The notes: generated by a model not told the origin, from the sequence alone. DNA of 64,000 bases from Flavobacterium sp. 1355 (GCF_017833415.1 NZ_JAFICC010000005.1:124001-188000), one strand, 5' to 3'; shown: positions 8,601 through 17,416, counted from the first letter of the stretch. Translations and numbers: made by a program.

Positions 8601-9473
8601 ATGAAAGCAAATAAACCACAACGCAAAAGCATATCTATATTTGAGAAACTTAGAAAAACAGATAAGACTGGTCATGAATACTGGAGTGCCAAAGATCTTG
8701 CAAGATTACTGGGGTATTCCAGCTATAGTTCATTTATTGAGGTGCTGGATAAAGCAAAGGCTTCCTGTATTAATACAGGTCAGGAGACAGCAGTACATTT
8801 TAAAGATTTTAGTGCAATAAGATCAGTTGGGAATGATTTACAAAGAAATGGGGGCGATGTCAAATTATCACGCTATGGCTGTTATCTTATAATTCAAAAC
8901 TCAGACCCGGCTTTAAAACCGGTAGCGCTTGGGCAAGCGTATTTTGCGATACAGGCTCGTCTGCAGGAATTAAGTCAGCAGCAGAAAAGTAAGAATTTCA
9001 GGATAGTAAAAGAAAGAAGATATTTTCTTCGCAAAGAACTGGCCAAAAAAAATCTTCAGTTAGCCGGAGTAGCCAGAAAAGCAGGTATTGTGAAGCCTGC
9101 AGATTATGCGTTTTTTCAAAACCATGGATATAGAGGACTCTATGGAGGTCTGGATGTAAAAGCGATCCGGGAAATCAGAGGCCTTGATCCTGATGAAAAT
9201 ATTCTGGATCGTATGGACAATATTGAATTAGCGGCTAATTTATTTCGAGTTACCCAAACTACAGAGAAGCTCAATAATGATAATGTTGATGATCTTGTCG
9301 AGGCCAATAGTATTCATTTTGCTGTTGGATTAAAAACTCGTAAAGCAATTGAAGAAACAATAGGAATTTTACCAGAAGATTTTCCCTTTGCCGATAATAT
9401 TAAATTAACGAAAAGCAAAGAAAAAAAAATGAAAACCAGAAAAAGCAGTAAAATAAAACTGTTTTATAATTGA
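8601..9473 (+). CDS. dinD: DinD-like DNA-damage-inducible protein
   Basis: 290 residues matching the DinD family. The N-terminal BRO-like domain (FEKLRKTDKTGHEYWSAKDLA, residues about 13-110) is followed by a basic coiled linker (VKERRYFLRKELAKKN) and the conserved block KAGIVKPADYAFFQNHGYRGLYGGL. In E. coli DinD is SOS-induced and inhibits RecA strand exchange; whether that holds here is unknown. It is transcribed away from ppsA, and the spacer holds two FNR-like palindromes. The very basic C-terminus (KSKEKKMKTRKSSKIK) is consistent with nucleic-acid contact. No recognisable LexA box was seen; many Bacteroidota lack canonical LexA. Confidence 0.85.
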   Translation: MKANKPQRKSISIFEKLRKTDKTGHEYWSAKDLARLLGYSSYSSFIEVLDKAKASCINTGQETAVHFKDFSAIRSVGNDLQRNGGDVKLSRYGCYLIIQNSDPALKPVALGQAYFAIQARLQELSQQQKSKNFRIVKERRYFLRKELAKKNLQLAGVARKAGIVKPADYAFFQNHGYRGLYGGLDVKAIREIRGLDPDENILDRMDNIELAANLFRVTQTTEKLNNDNVDDLVEANSIHFAVGLKTRKAIEETIGILPEDFPFADNIKLTKSKEKKMKTRKSSKIKLFYN

Positions 9474-9508
9474 AAAACAATCACAAGAGAAATTAAACAA
9501 GAAATTAT

Positions 9509-9949
9509 ATGAAAGCAAAGTTTTACATACTGGCTATTATTGCTATACTGCTGTATTGCTGCCAGCAAAAAGATTGGACGGGTTCAAATGAAAATGGTTT
9601 AGAGACAGAATTAGATGAAGTTTCTGGTATCAATGATAATCTTCTTAGAAAGTGGTTTGCATTGAACAAAGAATCAGACAGTATAATTAAATCGGCACAA
9701 CTGATTATTGATCAGCAGAGTACACAAGTAGAATCTTACCCTCAGGATGAGCGTGAGTACATCAATACGTGCATAGAAGAGGCTCAGCAGCAGCTTAACA
9801 TACTGAAAGAAAAAGTAAAATTCACAAAGCGGTTTGCAGCTGATATTAAACAGTATGATCCATCTCTGCAGTATACTATTGACTCATTAGAGGAAGACTA
9901 TGTTCGGGAAAAATATAAACTGGAAGATGCATTGAAACAGTTAAAATAG
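9509..9949 (+). CDS. Small coiled-coil lipoprotein, unknown function
   Basis: 146 residues. The N-terminus MKAKFYILAIIAILLYCC is a lipoprotein signal peptide with the modified Cys at residue 17 or 18. The rest is hydrophilic and helical, with heptad-like stretches (EEAQQQLNILKEKVKF, then DSLEEDYVREKYKLEDALKQL), so a short periplasmic or outer-membrane-anchored coiled coil is likely. It lies 35 bases after dinD on the same strand and could be read through from it, but nothing links the functions. The family is not recognised; similar short lipoproteins are common in flavobacteria. Confidence 0.65.
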   Translation: MKAKFYILAIIAILLYCCQQKDWTGSNENGLETELDEVSGINDNLLRKWFALNKESDSIIKSAQLIIDQQSTQVESYPQDEREYINTCIEEAQQQLNILKEKVKFTKRFAADIKQYDPSLQYTIDSLEEDYVREKYKLEDALKQLK

Positions 9950-10330
9950 TGCAAATGCGGTTATTTAAGAAGCCTTAGCCTGATATTATAAAACCCAATC
10001 ACATATAATCGAGGCTAATTTTACTCTTTAAACGATAGCTGATAAAAAATGCCAATATGCTCATAAAGCTGCTTATCCCTTTCTGCGGCTTTTGATGCAG
10101 CCTATAATCCCCTGGAGTTAATTAAGGATAAATTGAACTAAAACACTTGTATTTGCAGCTGTGGCAATATGTCCGGGTCCTTGTATTGTAATCCTGAAAA
10201 ATGCAGGATATCTAAAGTAATAATAGGGCAACATATTGCCCAAAATACGCACGCGTTTTTGGTGTTTTAAAAATTGTTAACGGAATCTGATGTGAGTGAT
10301 CGGTATTGTCGATTGTAATTAATACTTTCA
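9950..10330. other. Gene-poor spacer
   Basis: No convincing gene, RNA or terminator was seen. Minus-strand open frames overlapping 10212-10454 run through the dispersed repeat at 10331 and have no ribosome site or family resemblance, so they were left out. Confidence 0.5.
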
Positions 10331-10436
10331 TTTTGGAGCTTTTCCGCGCCATAAATTTCAATCTTTTCTGCCGGGCCCCTGCACAAAAGGATTTCCCCTG
10401 CAAAAGAGCGAAGCGAACTGGCGAAGCAATCGGGTC
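10331..10436 (+). repeat. Dispersed flavobacterial repeat, copy A
   Basis: It begins TTTTGGAGCTTTTCC and ends GGCGAAGCAATCGGGTC, with the core CAATCTTTTCTGCCG/CAAAAGGATTTC. It is diverged but collinear with the full copies at 13703 and 60934. It lies in a gene-free spacer in the same orientation as every other copy in the window. Function unknown; the central hairpin is imperfect here. Confidence 0.7.
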
Positions 10437-10664
10437 TATGGTAGTACCGCACAAGGTTCAGGTATTTCAGCTGGTTTGTGATTAAATTAAGTTCTATTTT
10501 CGGAATTGCCCAAAATCATTCACATACAAAACCAGCTTCCCATTATAATTATTGCCCAACTTCGTTACAGTCGTTGTTGATGGCCTGCGCTTTTTTACGT
10601 TCCTATTAGTCGTTTTTATATATTCGAATTTTTTGCGGAATGCGGTTACCGTGTGCTACCTTCA

Positions 10665-10724
10665 TTTTGGCTAACAAATTGCTCATTTACACTTCATGCT
10701 GCAAATAGCAGTTAATGACATTTG
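10665..10724 (+). promoter_or_regulatory. Probable AraC-controlled promoter of the 71-aa gene/AraC operon
   Basis: One clear half-site TTTTGGCTAA (10665-10674) is followed 21 bases later by a weak one (TTTACACTTC, 10686) and, 35 bases after that, by a GACATTTG -7 box (TTTG at 10721). This reproduces the exact spacing seen at 12045-12104 and 61541-61600, which suggests autoregulation. The second half-site is poorly conserved, so confidence is moderate. Confidence 0.45.
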
Positions 10725-10743
10725 CAGTATAAAATTTTAAGAA

Positions 10744-10959
10744 ATGAAAAATACGTTAACACACAAAACAGCATTTTTATCCTGGCTGGCTATTTACCCG
10801 GTAATGAACATCGTGTCCTATTTTTTTGATGATGTATTGATGCAGGTCCCATTACCCTTTCGTACACTAATACTCTCAGCAATACTGGTCCCTCTGATGA
10901 CCTATGTAATAATGCCGCTTTATACCGGATTATTTAAAAAATGGCTGGAGAAACAATAG
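10744..10959 (+). CDS. Small two-helix membrane protein (DUF2798-like)
   Basis: 71 residues with two hydrophobic helices (about 10-29 and 40-63) separated by a short polar loop (DDVLMQVPLPFR) and ending in the basic tail KKWLEKQ, so an inner-membrane protein. The pattern TAFLSWLAIYPVMN and LILSAILVPLMTYVIMPL resembles the DUF2798-type short membrane proteins often coded next to AraC or TetR regulators. No function is known. It lies 43 bases before the AraC gene on the same strand and is probably cotranscribed with it from the promoter at 10665-10724. Confidence 0.65.
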   Translation: MKNTLTHKTAFLSWLAIYPVMNIVSYFFDDVLMQVPLPFRTLILSAILVPLMTYVIMPLYTGLFKKWLEKQ

Positions 10960-11002
10960 ATTCACCGTACTGTTATTAATTATTTTTATTTAAATTTAAG
11001 CG

Positions 11003-11917
11003 ATGAAAAAGCAAGAAACTACCCACCGCAAAATTGACTCCCTCCATGACTTCCACAGGGTTCTTGGGCTGCCAAGGCCCTTACACCCGATGATAAGCAT
11101 GATCAATCTTGATGATGTAAATGTATTGCCGGACGCGCTGCCTGAAATGATGGTGCTCAATTACTATAAAATTGCCTACAAAACCAATATAGTATCCCAG
11201 GTTCGGTATGGTCAGAATCATTATGACTTCAGTGAGGGCGGCTTGATTTTTACGGCCCCAAACCAGTTGTTTGAAAGTCCGGATGAAACCAAAAAGTCCG
11301 GATATGTGCTGCTGGTTCATCCTGATTTTTTATTAACCTACCCTTTGGCAAAAAAGATAAAGGACTATGGCTATTTTTCCTATTCGGCCAATGAGGCATT
11401 ACATTTATCGGACAAGGAAAAAACTACCATACTGTCTATTTTCGGCATTATTCTCGAGGAACTGGACAGCCGTATTGACGATTTCAGCCAGGATGTAATT
11501 ATTTCACAGCTTGAATTATTGCTCAATTACTGTAACCGTTTCTACAAACGCCAGTTCATTACAAGAAAAGCTCTAAACAATAGTTTGCTCGAAAAACTCG
11601 AAGCCATACTGGAGGATTACTTTAACAATCAAAGGACAGCTAATCAGGGTATCCCGACAGTTCATTATATTGCAGGGCTTTTACACTTGTCACCGAGCTA
11701 TCTCAGCGATATGCTGCGCTTGCTAACAGGCCAGAATGCCCAGCAGCACATACATACTAAAATGATTCAAAAGGCCAAGGAGTTATTGTCTGGGACAGAT
11801 CTAACGATTTCAGAAATTGCCTATCAGCTGGGTTTTGAGCATCCGCAATCTTTTAGCAAACTCTTTAAGACCAAGACCAAACTGTCGCCTGTCGATTTCA
11901 GGCATTCATTCAATTAG
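11003..11917 (+). CDS. AraC-family transcriptional regulator
   Basis: 304 residues. The N-terminal sensory half has a cupin-like pattern (YGQNHYDFSEGGLIFTAP). Two helix-turn-helix motifs lie in the C-terminal 100 residues: VHYIAGLLHLSPSYLSDML and DLTISEIAYQLGFEHPQSFS, followed by FKTKTKLSPVDFR. It is a clear paralogue of the regulator at 62993-63904, sharing for example LPRPLHPMIS/LPKPEHPLIS and HIHTKMIQKAKELL/HIHNKLIEKAKEKL. The likely target is the hydrolase gene just downstream, whose promoter carries two 21-bp-spaced direct repeats. A perfect-stem terminator follows the stop. The inducer is unknown. Confidence 0.93.
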   Translation: MKKQETTHRKIDSLHDFHRVLGLPRPLHPMISMINLDDVNVLPDALPEMMVLNYYKIAYKTNIVSQVRYGQNHYDFSEGGLIFTAPNQLFESPDETKKSGYVLLVHPDFLLTYPLAKKIKDYGYFSYSANEALHLSDKEKTTILSIFGIILEELDSRIDDFSQDVIISQLELLLNYCNRFYKRQFITRKALNNSLLEKLEAILEDYFNNQRTANQGIPTVHYIAGLLHLSPSYLSDMLRLLTGQNAQQHIHTKMIQKAKELLSGTDLTISEIAYQLGFEHPQSFSKLFKTKTKLSPVDFRHSFN

Positions 11918-11950
11918 TGGCAAGACAGTAGTTGGCACTGCCAGCGTTAT

Positions 11951-11993
11951 AAAAGAGAAACTAAATTCCAAGTTGGAATTTAGTTTCTCTTTT
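11951..11993 (+). terminator. Intrinsic terminator after the AraC gene
   Basis: A perfect 21-base inverted repeat (AAAAGAGAAACTAAATTCCAA and its complement) separated by one G, ending in CTCTTTTGCTTTT. The A-rich 5' arm means it could also work for minus-strand transcripts. It lies 34 bases after the AraC stop and separates that gene from the hydrolase promoter. Confidence 0.85.
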
Positions 11994-12044
11994 GCTTTTA
12001 TAGCAATTTGAATTCAGCTTGAATTGTCTAAATATCCATTCTCG

Positions 12045-12104
12045 TTTTGACTACGCAAGTCCTCAATTTGGCTACGTGCGGCAGCGGTTATCTATCAACC
12101 TTTG
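12045..12104 (+). promoter_or_regulatory. AraC-type operator and promoter of the hydrolase gene
   Basis: Direct repeats TTTTGACTAC (12045) and ATTTGGCTAC (12066) are exactly 21 bases apart, the spacing typical of AraC-family half-sites. The -7 box AACCTTTG has its TTTG at 12101, 35 bases after the second repeat starts. The same repeats, period and distance occur upstream of the SDR gene at 61541-61600. The binding protein is inferred to be one or both AraC paralogues. Confidence 0.65.
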
Positions 12105-12132
12105 TGTATTGTTAAACTAAAACATTTACACG

Positions 12133-13086
12133 ATGAAAAATCAAGATCAAATTTCAGTTATCGGACTCAGCTCCAATCCCGTTATCACGTACAGCCCAAT
12201 TGTAATGCCTGTTTCTGGCAGGCCGGCAGATATGCACCTAAAAGTATCGGCACCTGTCAGCGGGAACAATCTTCCTATCGTAATCCTGTCACATGGGCAT
12301 GGCGCCTCGACTTATCTTTCCTCATTAAGGGGACTAGCACCCCTGACCGAGTTCTTCTCTTCCAAAGGCTTCATTGTAATTCAGCCAACCCACCCTGATG
12401 CCAAGCTCTTAGGTCTTGACACTACAGGCCCTGAAGGAGGTTTGTTTTTGAAATCAAGGGCCAAAGACATCCATTTTATCCTGGACAACCTGGACCATAT
12501 CCTGGCCAGAGTTCCGGGCCTGGAGCACCGCGCCGACAAATCGCAGGTATCGGCTATTGGCCATTCCCTTGGCGCGCTTACTGTGGGAATGCTTGCAGGC
12601 GCGGAAGTTACCGATACTCTGGGTGAAACAATAAGTTTGGCCGAAACAAGGCTCAAAGCCCTTGTAATGATAGGGGCACCCGGAGGACCAGAAGGCCTTA
12701 ATGGTGATTTTGCCCTAACCCATTATCCGGTCTTAAAAGGGATCAACTACACATCTATGTCGCTGCCCACACTTGTAATCAATGGCGACAGGGACATTAA
12801 CCTGAATTTTTCAAACGTTGAGAACTGGCGCGCCGATCCCTACTATCAAAGTCCGGTACAGTCAAGCCTGCTTACCGTATTTGGCGCCGAACATATCTAC
12901 GGGGGCATTTCGGGATGGGATGTGGCGGAAACCACAGATGAAAGCCCGCAGCTTGTCGCCTTTCTCTGTGAATCTATTCTGGCATACATCCGCTCGGCAA
13001 TGGATCCGAGTGATAAGAGTTGGGCAGAATTGCAAAAGGATTTTCAGAACGATCCTGATGCAAAAGCGCGTATCGACAACAAATAA
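12133..13086 (+). CDS. Alpha/beta hydrolase, probable esterase
   Basis: 317 residues with the alpha/beta-hydrolase pattern: oxyanion-hole segment ILSHGHGAS, nucleophile elbow AIGHSLGAL (G-H-S-L-G), an acid residue in VINGDRDINLN, and a late His in FGAEHIYGG. The layout resembles chlorophyllase/dienelactone-hydrolase-like and platelet-activating-factor-acetylhydrolase-like enzymes. There is no signal peptide, so it is cytoplasmic. The substrate is unknown. It stands alone behind the AraC gene and has its own promoter with two 21-bp-spaced direct repeats, so it is the most obvious target of that regulator. Small-molecule ester detoxification is a reasonable guess but no more. Confidence 0.85.
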   Translation: MKNQDQISVIGLSSNPVITYSPIVMPVSGRPADMHLKVSAPVSGNNLPIVILSHGHGASTYLSSLRGLAPLTEFFSSKGFIVIQPTHPDAKLLGLDTTGPEGGLFLKSRAKDIHFILDNLDHILARVPGLEHRADKSQVSAIGHSLGALTVGMLAGAEVTDTLGETISLAETRLKALVMIGAPGGPEGLNGDFALTHYPVLKGINYTSMSLPTLVINGDRDINLNFSNVENWRADPYYQSPVQSSLLTVFGAEHIYGGISGWDVAETTDESPQLVAFLCESILAYIRSAMDPSDKSWAELQKDFQNDPDAKARIDNK

Positions 13087-13317
13087 TACGGGAATCCATA
13101 CGCTGGATTGTTTATGAATCAAAGGTGCTGCCAGCAAACCGGTCAGTGCCTTTTTTATTTTTCTTCACGATCAATGCATTAAAATTTTCGCTGGGAAGGT
13201 TTAGTATTGCCCGGTGCACCATCCGTTTCATCCCGTGTGCTTTCATCTTCCTGAAGCTCCTGTTGGCCAAGCTGCCCAATTTTTAAATTCCTCTACACCG
13301 ATTATCTTTTTCGGACG

Positions 13318-13606
13318 CTATGGTCTCAAAGGTTTGGCTTTGAGCCTCATAGTTCTTCTCAGTATCCATATCCGTTTCAGACCCTTTGAAGGGTCATTCT
13401 CTATAAGGTCCTTCTCTATGTCCTTCACCGTTATGTCTTTGGGGCCGCTTTGGGGTTCCTTATAAGGGTGCTGCGGGTCGTAGGGGCTGGGTGTTTTTGG
13501 CTGCGCGTTTTGCGGCTTTGGTTTGGTTTTGGGAATTACGGTGGTCCTTGTGGTAATTTTTTGTTGTATGGGAGTTTGTCGTTTTATTTTTTGAATTAGA
13601 TTATTG
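13318..13606 (-). pseudogene. Relic of a small Pro/Lys/Asp-rich protein gene (copy 1)
   Basis: On the minus strand a frame without a normal start reads ...RQTPIQQKITTRTTVIPK..., then PSPYDPQHPYKEPQ, then DITVKDIEKDLIENDP. It then leaves the frame relative to the copy at 60524 and stops at LRP. The second copy keeps the downstream part (EFERDIETNKGDEAENDAFE) but has an in-frame TAA where this copy has Tyr. Two damaged copies preserving the same protein sequence imply a real ancestral gene of about 110 residues. No known domain is recognised. Confidence 0.55.
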
Positions 13607-13702
13607 CTGTTTTTTTAAAGGGCGGAGGCGGGGCAGGCTGGGCGGTTTTGGTGTGCTTGTTCGGGGTTGTACTTTGTACTTAGTGAATTGTATATAGTTT
13701 TA

Positions 13703-13812
13703 TTTTTTGGAGCTTTTTCCCGCTATCCGTTCCAATCTTTTGTGCCGAACCCCGGCACAAAAGGATTTCCACTGCACACGAGCGAAGCGAATTGGCGAAG
13801 CAATTGGGGCTA
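13703..13812 (+). repeat. Dispersed flavobacterial repeat, copy B (full)
   Basis: Full-length copy: TTTTTTGGAGCTTTTTCCCGC, then a perfect hairpin (CTTTTGTGCCG-AACCC-CGGCACAAAAG), then GAGCGAAGCGAATTGGCGAAGCAATTGGGGC. The hairpin would form in RNA as well as in single-stranded DNA. It has the same orientation as all other copies in the window. Confidence 0.85.
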
Positions 13813-13840
13813 GGATCTGCAACAGATCCAATTTGTCTTT

Positions 13841-13932
13841 GGAGAAAGAGGGATTCGAACCTAAATTCTGCATCCCGCTCTTATACTGCATTTCCTATAT
13901 TTTTTACCTGCTGTGCCACGATTCTGCCACAA
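13841..13932 (-). other. tRNA 3'-end remnant and integrase-end-like junction
   Basis: On the minus strand GGTTCGAATCCCTCTTTCTCC looks like the T-arm and acceptor 3' end of a tRNA, but no matching 5' half exists here. Upstream of it lies TTGTGGCAGAATCGTGGCACA (13912-13932), which can be read V-A-E-S-W-H and is repeated exactly at 29656-29676. TTCGAACCTAAAT is shared with 29503. Together this looks like a scar of tRNA-targeted integration; the integrase reading is uncertain. Confidence 0.4.
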
Positions 13933-14145
13933 ACTTTAAAACACGCTTTTTTATGTCGTAATGTCTTGTTTTTTAACAGGTTATAGCTCTGTTTTTTTTA
14001 ATATGACAAAAATAGACTTTTTTATGTTATAAGTAACATTTTAGAAAATTTTATATATCAATTAAAAGGCAGTTGGAAATGTTTGAACTTAATTTAAATA
14101 TGTAAAATATTTATATTTTACATTAATGAAAGAAGTACATTTATA

Positions 14146-15052
14146 TTAAACAGCTTTGTAAGCCTGGTCGGGATGATTTGGCATATCTATTATTGTATGC
14201 TGTAATCTGCCTTCATCTTTCATCGGCAGGATATAGTTTCGATAAATGTAATTTTCATTTCTATTAAGTATTAGAGCTATCTGTTTTGCAGAATAGCTTT
14301 TAAAGCTACATATTTTATAAACTATATCTTTTATTTTATTTTGATCATTTTCTCTAACTCCTAGGTTGGATATTTGTTCTCTTATATCAGAAGGTAGCTC
14401 CTGTGTTAGATCATAGGGTTCTGTTGTAAGATCATTAGCTTCTGTGTTAAGATCATTAGGTTCTGTGTTAGGAACATCATCATCTGTGTTAAGAACTCCA
14501 CCAGTAGTATAATATGTAGATCTTCCTTTTCCTTTTTGTTCAATAAGACCTTTGTCTCGGAGACTTCTTAATTCATTACTTGCTTTTAATACATCACATG
14601 CATTTAATTGTCGATATGTTGAATTATCAATGGCACCAGCTTCTCTAATGAAAATCAATCCTTTTTTCTGCTCAGTATTTAACTCATATTCAGCAAAAGT
14701 ATTTAGCCATTGAAGGTCACTTTCATTAAGAAAATGATGCAGTAAAAGGCGAGTGGTAAATAAATTTGCGGTGTGGTCACTTTCAAATGTCGGCGGTGCT
14801 AGGGAGGATTTTTATATCTAATTGTAATTTGTCTGGATTTGTAATTCCTTCAACTATATAATTTTGAAATAAGGCGCTTTCGTCTTTAACCACTCCTAAA
14901 ACTATTAATCCTCCTCCTAAGCCCGGCTCGTTGGAGAAAGCACAAATAGTTTCCATTATAGATGTGTCAATTTCGCTCCCTCTTTTGGCTTCAATTGTTG
15001 TACATTCGTCAGTAATATTTAAATGTTCTAAAATATCTTTAATAGGCTCCAT
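14146..15052 (-). pseudogene. Broken AlbA_2/Schlafen-type DNA-binding regulator
   Basis: The 5' part (14783-15052) encodes an AlbA_2 N-terminus (TTIEAKRGSEIDTSIMETICAFSN and GGGLIVLGV). It runs out of frame after NPDKLQLDI and stops. The 3' part is open from about 14770 (NLFTTRLLLHHFLNESDLQWL) to 14146 and carries the winged-helix tail (LRDKGLIEQKGKGRSTYYT). Intact relatives are roughly 450-500 residues, so about 200 residues between the two parts appear deleted. A low-complexity NTEPNDLNTEANDLTTEP linker is present in the 3' part. Such proteins resemble RecG-like/Schlafen transcription factors and are common on islands. The remaining fragments are probably not functional. Confidence 0.75.
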
Positions 15053-15564
15053 GAAATAATTTTAGCAAGTATAAAGCAAAAATAATCAACTTTTTGTCAA
15101 TTTAATTTTTAAAGGTCTTTTTAAATTTAACTTTCAAAAAATTACTGATCTTAGGTCATAAAAGATTTGATTGTAAAGAACAACTTTATAATTTAAGATT
15201 GCTAATGTTTAATTATTGGCTGATTTAGGTTCTAAGATTTGTCCAAACATTCTTAAAACCAGATTTGCATTGGATATCTAACCATGGTCAGTTTATCTTA
15301 TAAAATTAAAGTTATACTTGTTTAAGACTTGAGTCACGTCTTAATGTTTTCGCTTTTTTATAAAAAATGAAATTGAATGGAATTCATTCTTATATGTTCT
15401 TTGGTAACCCAATTATGAACGATATAATTATATGCTTTTAGATATAAAACAAACAGTTACAGCAAAATTATATGCTTTAAGATATAAAATACAATCCAGA
15501 TATCTTTATAGTGTATAGAAGATGTGTTGCATAATTGATTTTTTTGTTTAGAATAATGGCTGAG
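15053..15564. other. AT-rich spacer with a tandem direct repeat
   Basis: No gene seen. Two copies of AATTATATGCTTTTAGATATAAA lie about 40 bases apart (15426-15449 and 15467-15489). The stretch ends at the left end of the IS6 element. Confidence 0.5.
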
Positions 15565-16339
15565 GGTTCTGTCGCATTTGGGAATAGCTTATATCTTTGG
15601 AATTTTTAAAACTAAAAAAAAATGAATACCACAGGTCATAGCTATCCAAAATCTATAATTCTTCAGGCAGTGTATTTTAAATTAAGATTTACCCTTAGTT
15701 ACAGGGATGTTGAAGAGATCATGAAAATGCGAGGAGTTCATGTTGATCATGCTACCATTCAGCGATGGGTTTATAAGTTTACACCGTTGCTTGAGTCAGA
15801 GATGAAGAAGAGAAAGGTTAGAGTGGGGACAAGTTGGAGATTGGATGAGACTTATATCAAAGTAAAAGGTATTTGGTGTTATTTATATAGAGCAATAGAT
15901 AAACTAGGCAATACAGTAGACTTTCTTTTGACCAGAAGAAGACAAAGAATGAGCGCGCAGTCTTTTCTAATTAAAGCAATTAGTAATAACTGCATACCAA
16001 GAGTAATAAACATTGATAAAAGCGGTTCTAATATCGCAGCGATCAAAGTCTATAATAAGAGTTCGTTCTCAAAGATTAAAATTCTGCAGTGTAAATATCT
16101 TAACAATATTGTAGAACAGGACCATCGATTTATAAAATGGAGGATACAAAACGGGTTAGGCTTTAAAAGCTTTGAATCAGCAAGACGAACATTGAGTGGA
16201 ATTGAAGTTGTGCATATGCTTAGAAAGAATCAGATGATTAGACCAGGGATATCCATGTTTAAATCATTCTGTAAATTGGCGAGCTAAATTTTAAATGACT
16301 TAAATTCTTATATTGGATTCTGACAGATGCGACAGAACC
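15565..16339 (+). mobile_element. IS6-family insertion sequence (about 775 bp)
   Basis: It is bounded by perfect 13-base terminal inverted repeats GGTTCTGTCGCAT (15565-15577) and its complement (16327-16339), and contains one transposase gene. The size is typical of IS6 elements. The bases just outside (TGGCTGAG and AGAAAAAA) do not form an 8-bp target duplication. That fits cointegrate-mediated rearrangement or later deletion, or an end misjudged by a few bases. A 5' remnant of a related element lies at 22440-22569. Confidence 0.85.
15622..16287 (+). CDS. IS6-family transposase
   Basis: 221 residues. Near the N-terminus are the IS6 features LRFTLSYRDVEEIMKMRG and VDHATIQRWVYKF (helix-turn-helix). 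The catalytic triad is complete: first Asp in WRLDETYIKVKG, second Asp in INIDKSGSN, and Glu in NIVEQDHRFIKWR, followed by LGFKSFESARRTLSGIE. The enzyme cuts and joins the terminal repeats; IS6 elements move by replicative cointegrate formation. The gene lies wholly between the inverted repeats and appears intact, so it could be active and could mobilise the neighbouring remnant at 22440 or use it as a recombination partner. Confidence 0.92.
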   Translation: MNTTGHSYPKSIILQAVYFKLRFTLSYRDVEEIMKMRGVHVDHATIQRWVYKFTPLLESEMKKRKVRVGTSWRLDETYIKVKGIWCYLYRAIDKLGNTVDFLLTRRRQRMSAQSFLIKAISNNCIPRVINIDKSGSNIAAIKVYNKSSFSKIKILQCKYLNNIVEQDHRFIKWRIQNGLGFKSFESARRTLSGIEVVHMLRKNQMIRPGISMFKSFCKLAS

Positions 16340-16379
16340 AGAAAAAAAGGCAGTACAAAAAATTTTAAAAAATTAACTT

Positions 16380-16859
16380 ATGAAGAATCTATTTTTATTT
16401 TTATTTTTTAGCTTATTAGGTTTCAACAATATTTTAGCACAAGAAAAGAACAAAACTATAAGCTTTGTTTTGGTGGTTGATGGTGAAATATTAAATGCAA
16501 ATACAAATATTACTTTTTTAATTAATTCTGAAAATTCAGAGGATAAAATTTTAGCAACATATTATCCTGGTACGTTATCACTTAGTCAAGCAGATTATGA
16601 AAAATTGATTTCAGATAACACAAAAAGTATGTATTTAAGATATAACCAAAGTAATTATACTAATGGCAAAATAAATTCTTGTGATTTTTTAATTGAATAT
16701 AATAAAATCTGGATACAAGACACATATAACATACTTCGCCTCTACAATCTTGGAAAAGGAAAATATAAAAATAAGATTGAACCACTTTCGAAAACTAAGA
16801 ATTATACTTTTGAAGTAGAATCATCAAGAGGTCAAATGTTACGAGTAAGAAAAAGTTAG
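16380..16859 (+). CDS. Secreted hypothetical protein
   Basis: 159 residues with a clear signal peptide (MKNLFLFLFFSLLGFNNILAQ, cleavage after about residue 20). The mature part is small, polar and beta-rich (ISFVLVVDGEILNANTNITF, LRYNQSNYTNGKINSCDFLIEY). The family is not recognised. It starts 40 bases after the right end of the IS6 element, so its original promoter may have been displaced and expression may depend on the IS. A hairpin resembling a terminator follows at 16920. It is AT-richer than the genes after 33 kb. Confidence 0.6.
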   Translation: MKNLFLFLFFSLLGFNNILAQEKNKTISFVLVVDGEILNANTNITFLINSENSEDKILATYYPGTLSLSQADYEKLISDNTKSMYLRYNQSNYTNGKINSCDFLIEYNKIWIQDTYNILRLYNLGKGKYKNKIEPLSKTKNYTFEVESSRGQMLRVRKS

Positions 16860-16919
16860 ACTAAATAGTTAAAATACCCAGTCTAATTTGAGTATTAGTC
16901 ATAAACATGTAGAATCAAC

Positions 16920-16946
16920 AAGCCACTTCATAACGGAGCGGCTTTT
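16920..16946 (+). terminator. Probable intrinsic terminator
   Basis: AAGCCACT...AGCGGCTTTTGCTTTT forms a short stem with a nine-base loop and a T-rich tail, about 60 bases after the stop of the secreted protein gene. Confidence 0.5.
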
Positions 16947-17416
16947 GCTTTTATAGCTCTTTAAAGTGTACCAAACTGTTAAAATAGAATTCATGTTAGC
17001 CTGTTTTTGCTACGAAACCTCAATCGAATAGAAAAATAGTATTCAGAACATCCTCCCTCCCTGTATCGGCTGTTTTAATACCAAATTCCACGATTTAAAC
17101 CTCAAATTACCTCCCCGTACTATAAAATTGTGTACCTGTTCCAACCGATACTATAAATTGTTTAAACATTAAGGGTAGTCGCTTTTACCCTTCTAGTATT
17201 TCACAGCCAAAGCCAAGGGCAGTCAGCTTAGTGCTTCTATTTCGGATTCTACTTAATGATCAAGAGCAGCGCAATTGGCTTTTATAAGAATATGATTCCC
17301 CGCATTCGCTATATCTTTACTTGCCATAAAGAAGAAAGGCAAAGGATATCGCTTCTGTCGGGGCTAATTTCAAACATTAGGCTTCTTTATAAAGATTTTT
17401 TAACCTTCTCTAAAAT
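16947..17416. other. Spacer without recognised genes
   Basis: A 60-codon frame at 17256-17438 has no ribosome site or resemblance to known proteins and is treated as chance. No RNA gene was seen. Confidence 0.4.

Larger units (their letters stand above)
13176..13812 (+). repeat. Long duplicated segment, copy 1
   Basis: About 640 bases collinear with 60433-61049, starting CATTAAAATTTTC.CTGGGAAGG and ending with the dispersed repeat GGCGAAGCAAT. It contains a decayed minus-strand reading frame (13318-13606) and a complete dispersed repeat (13703-13812). The two copies have diverged by substitutions and small indels, so the duplication is not recent. No recombinase gene is linked to either copy. 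Confidence 0.75.

Noticed and set aside
10212..10454. 80-codon minus-strand open frame
   Set aside because: It runs through dispersed repeat copy A, lacks a ribosome site and shows no family resemblance.
13841..13865. tRNA gene
   Set aside because: Only a T-arm/acceptor-like 3' end is visible; no D-arm or anticodon arm could be built, so it is listed as a remnant.
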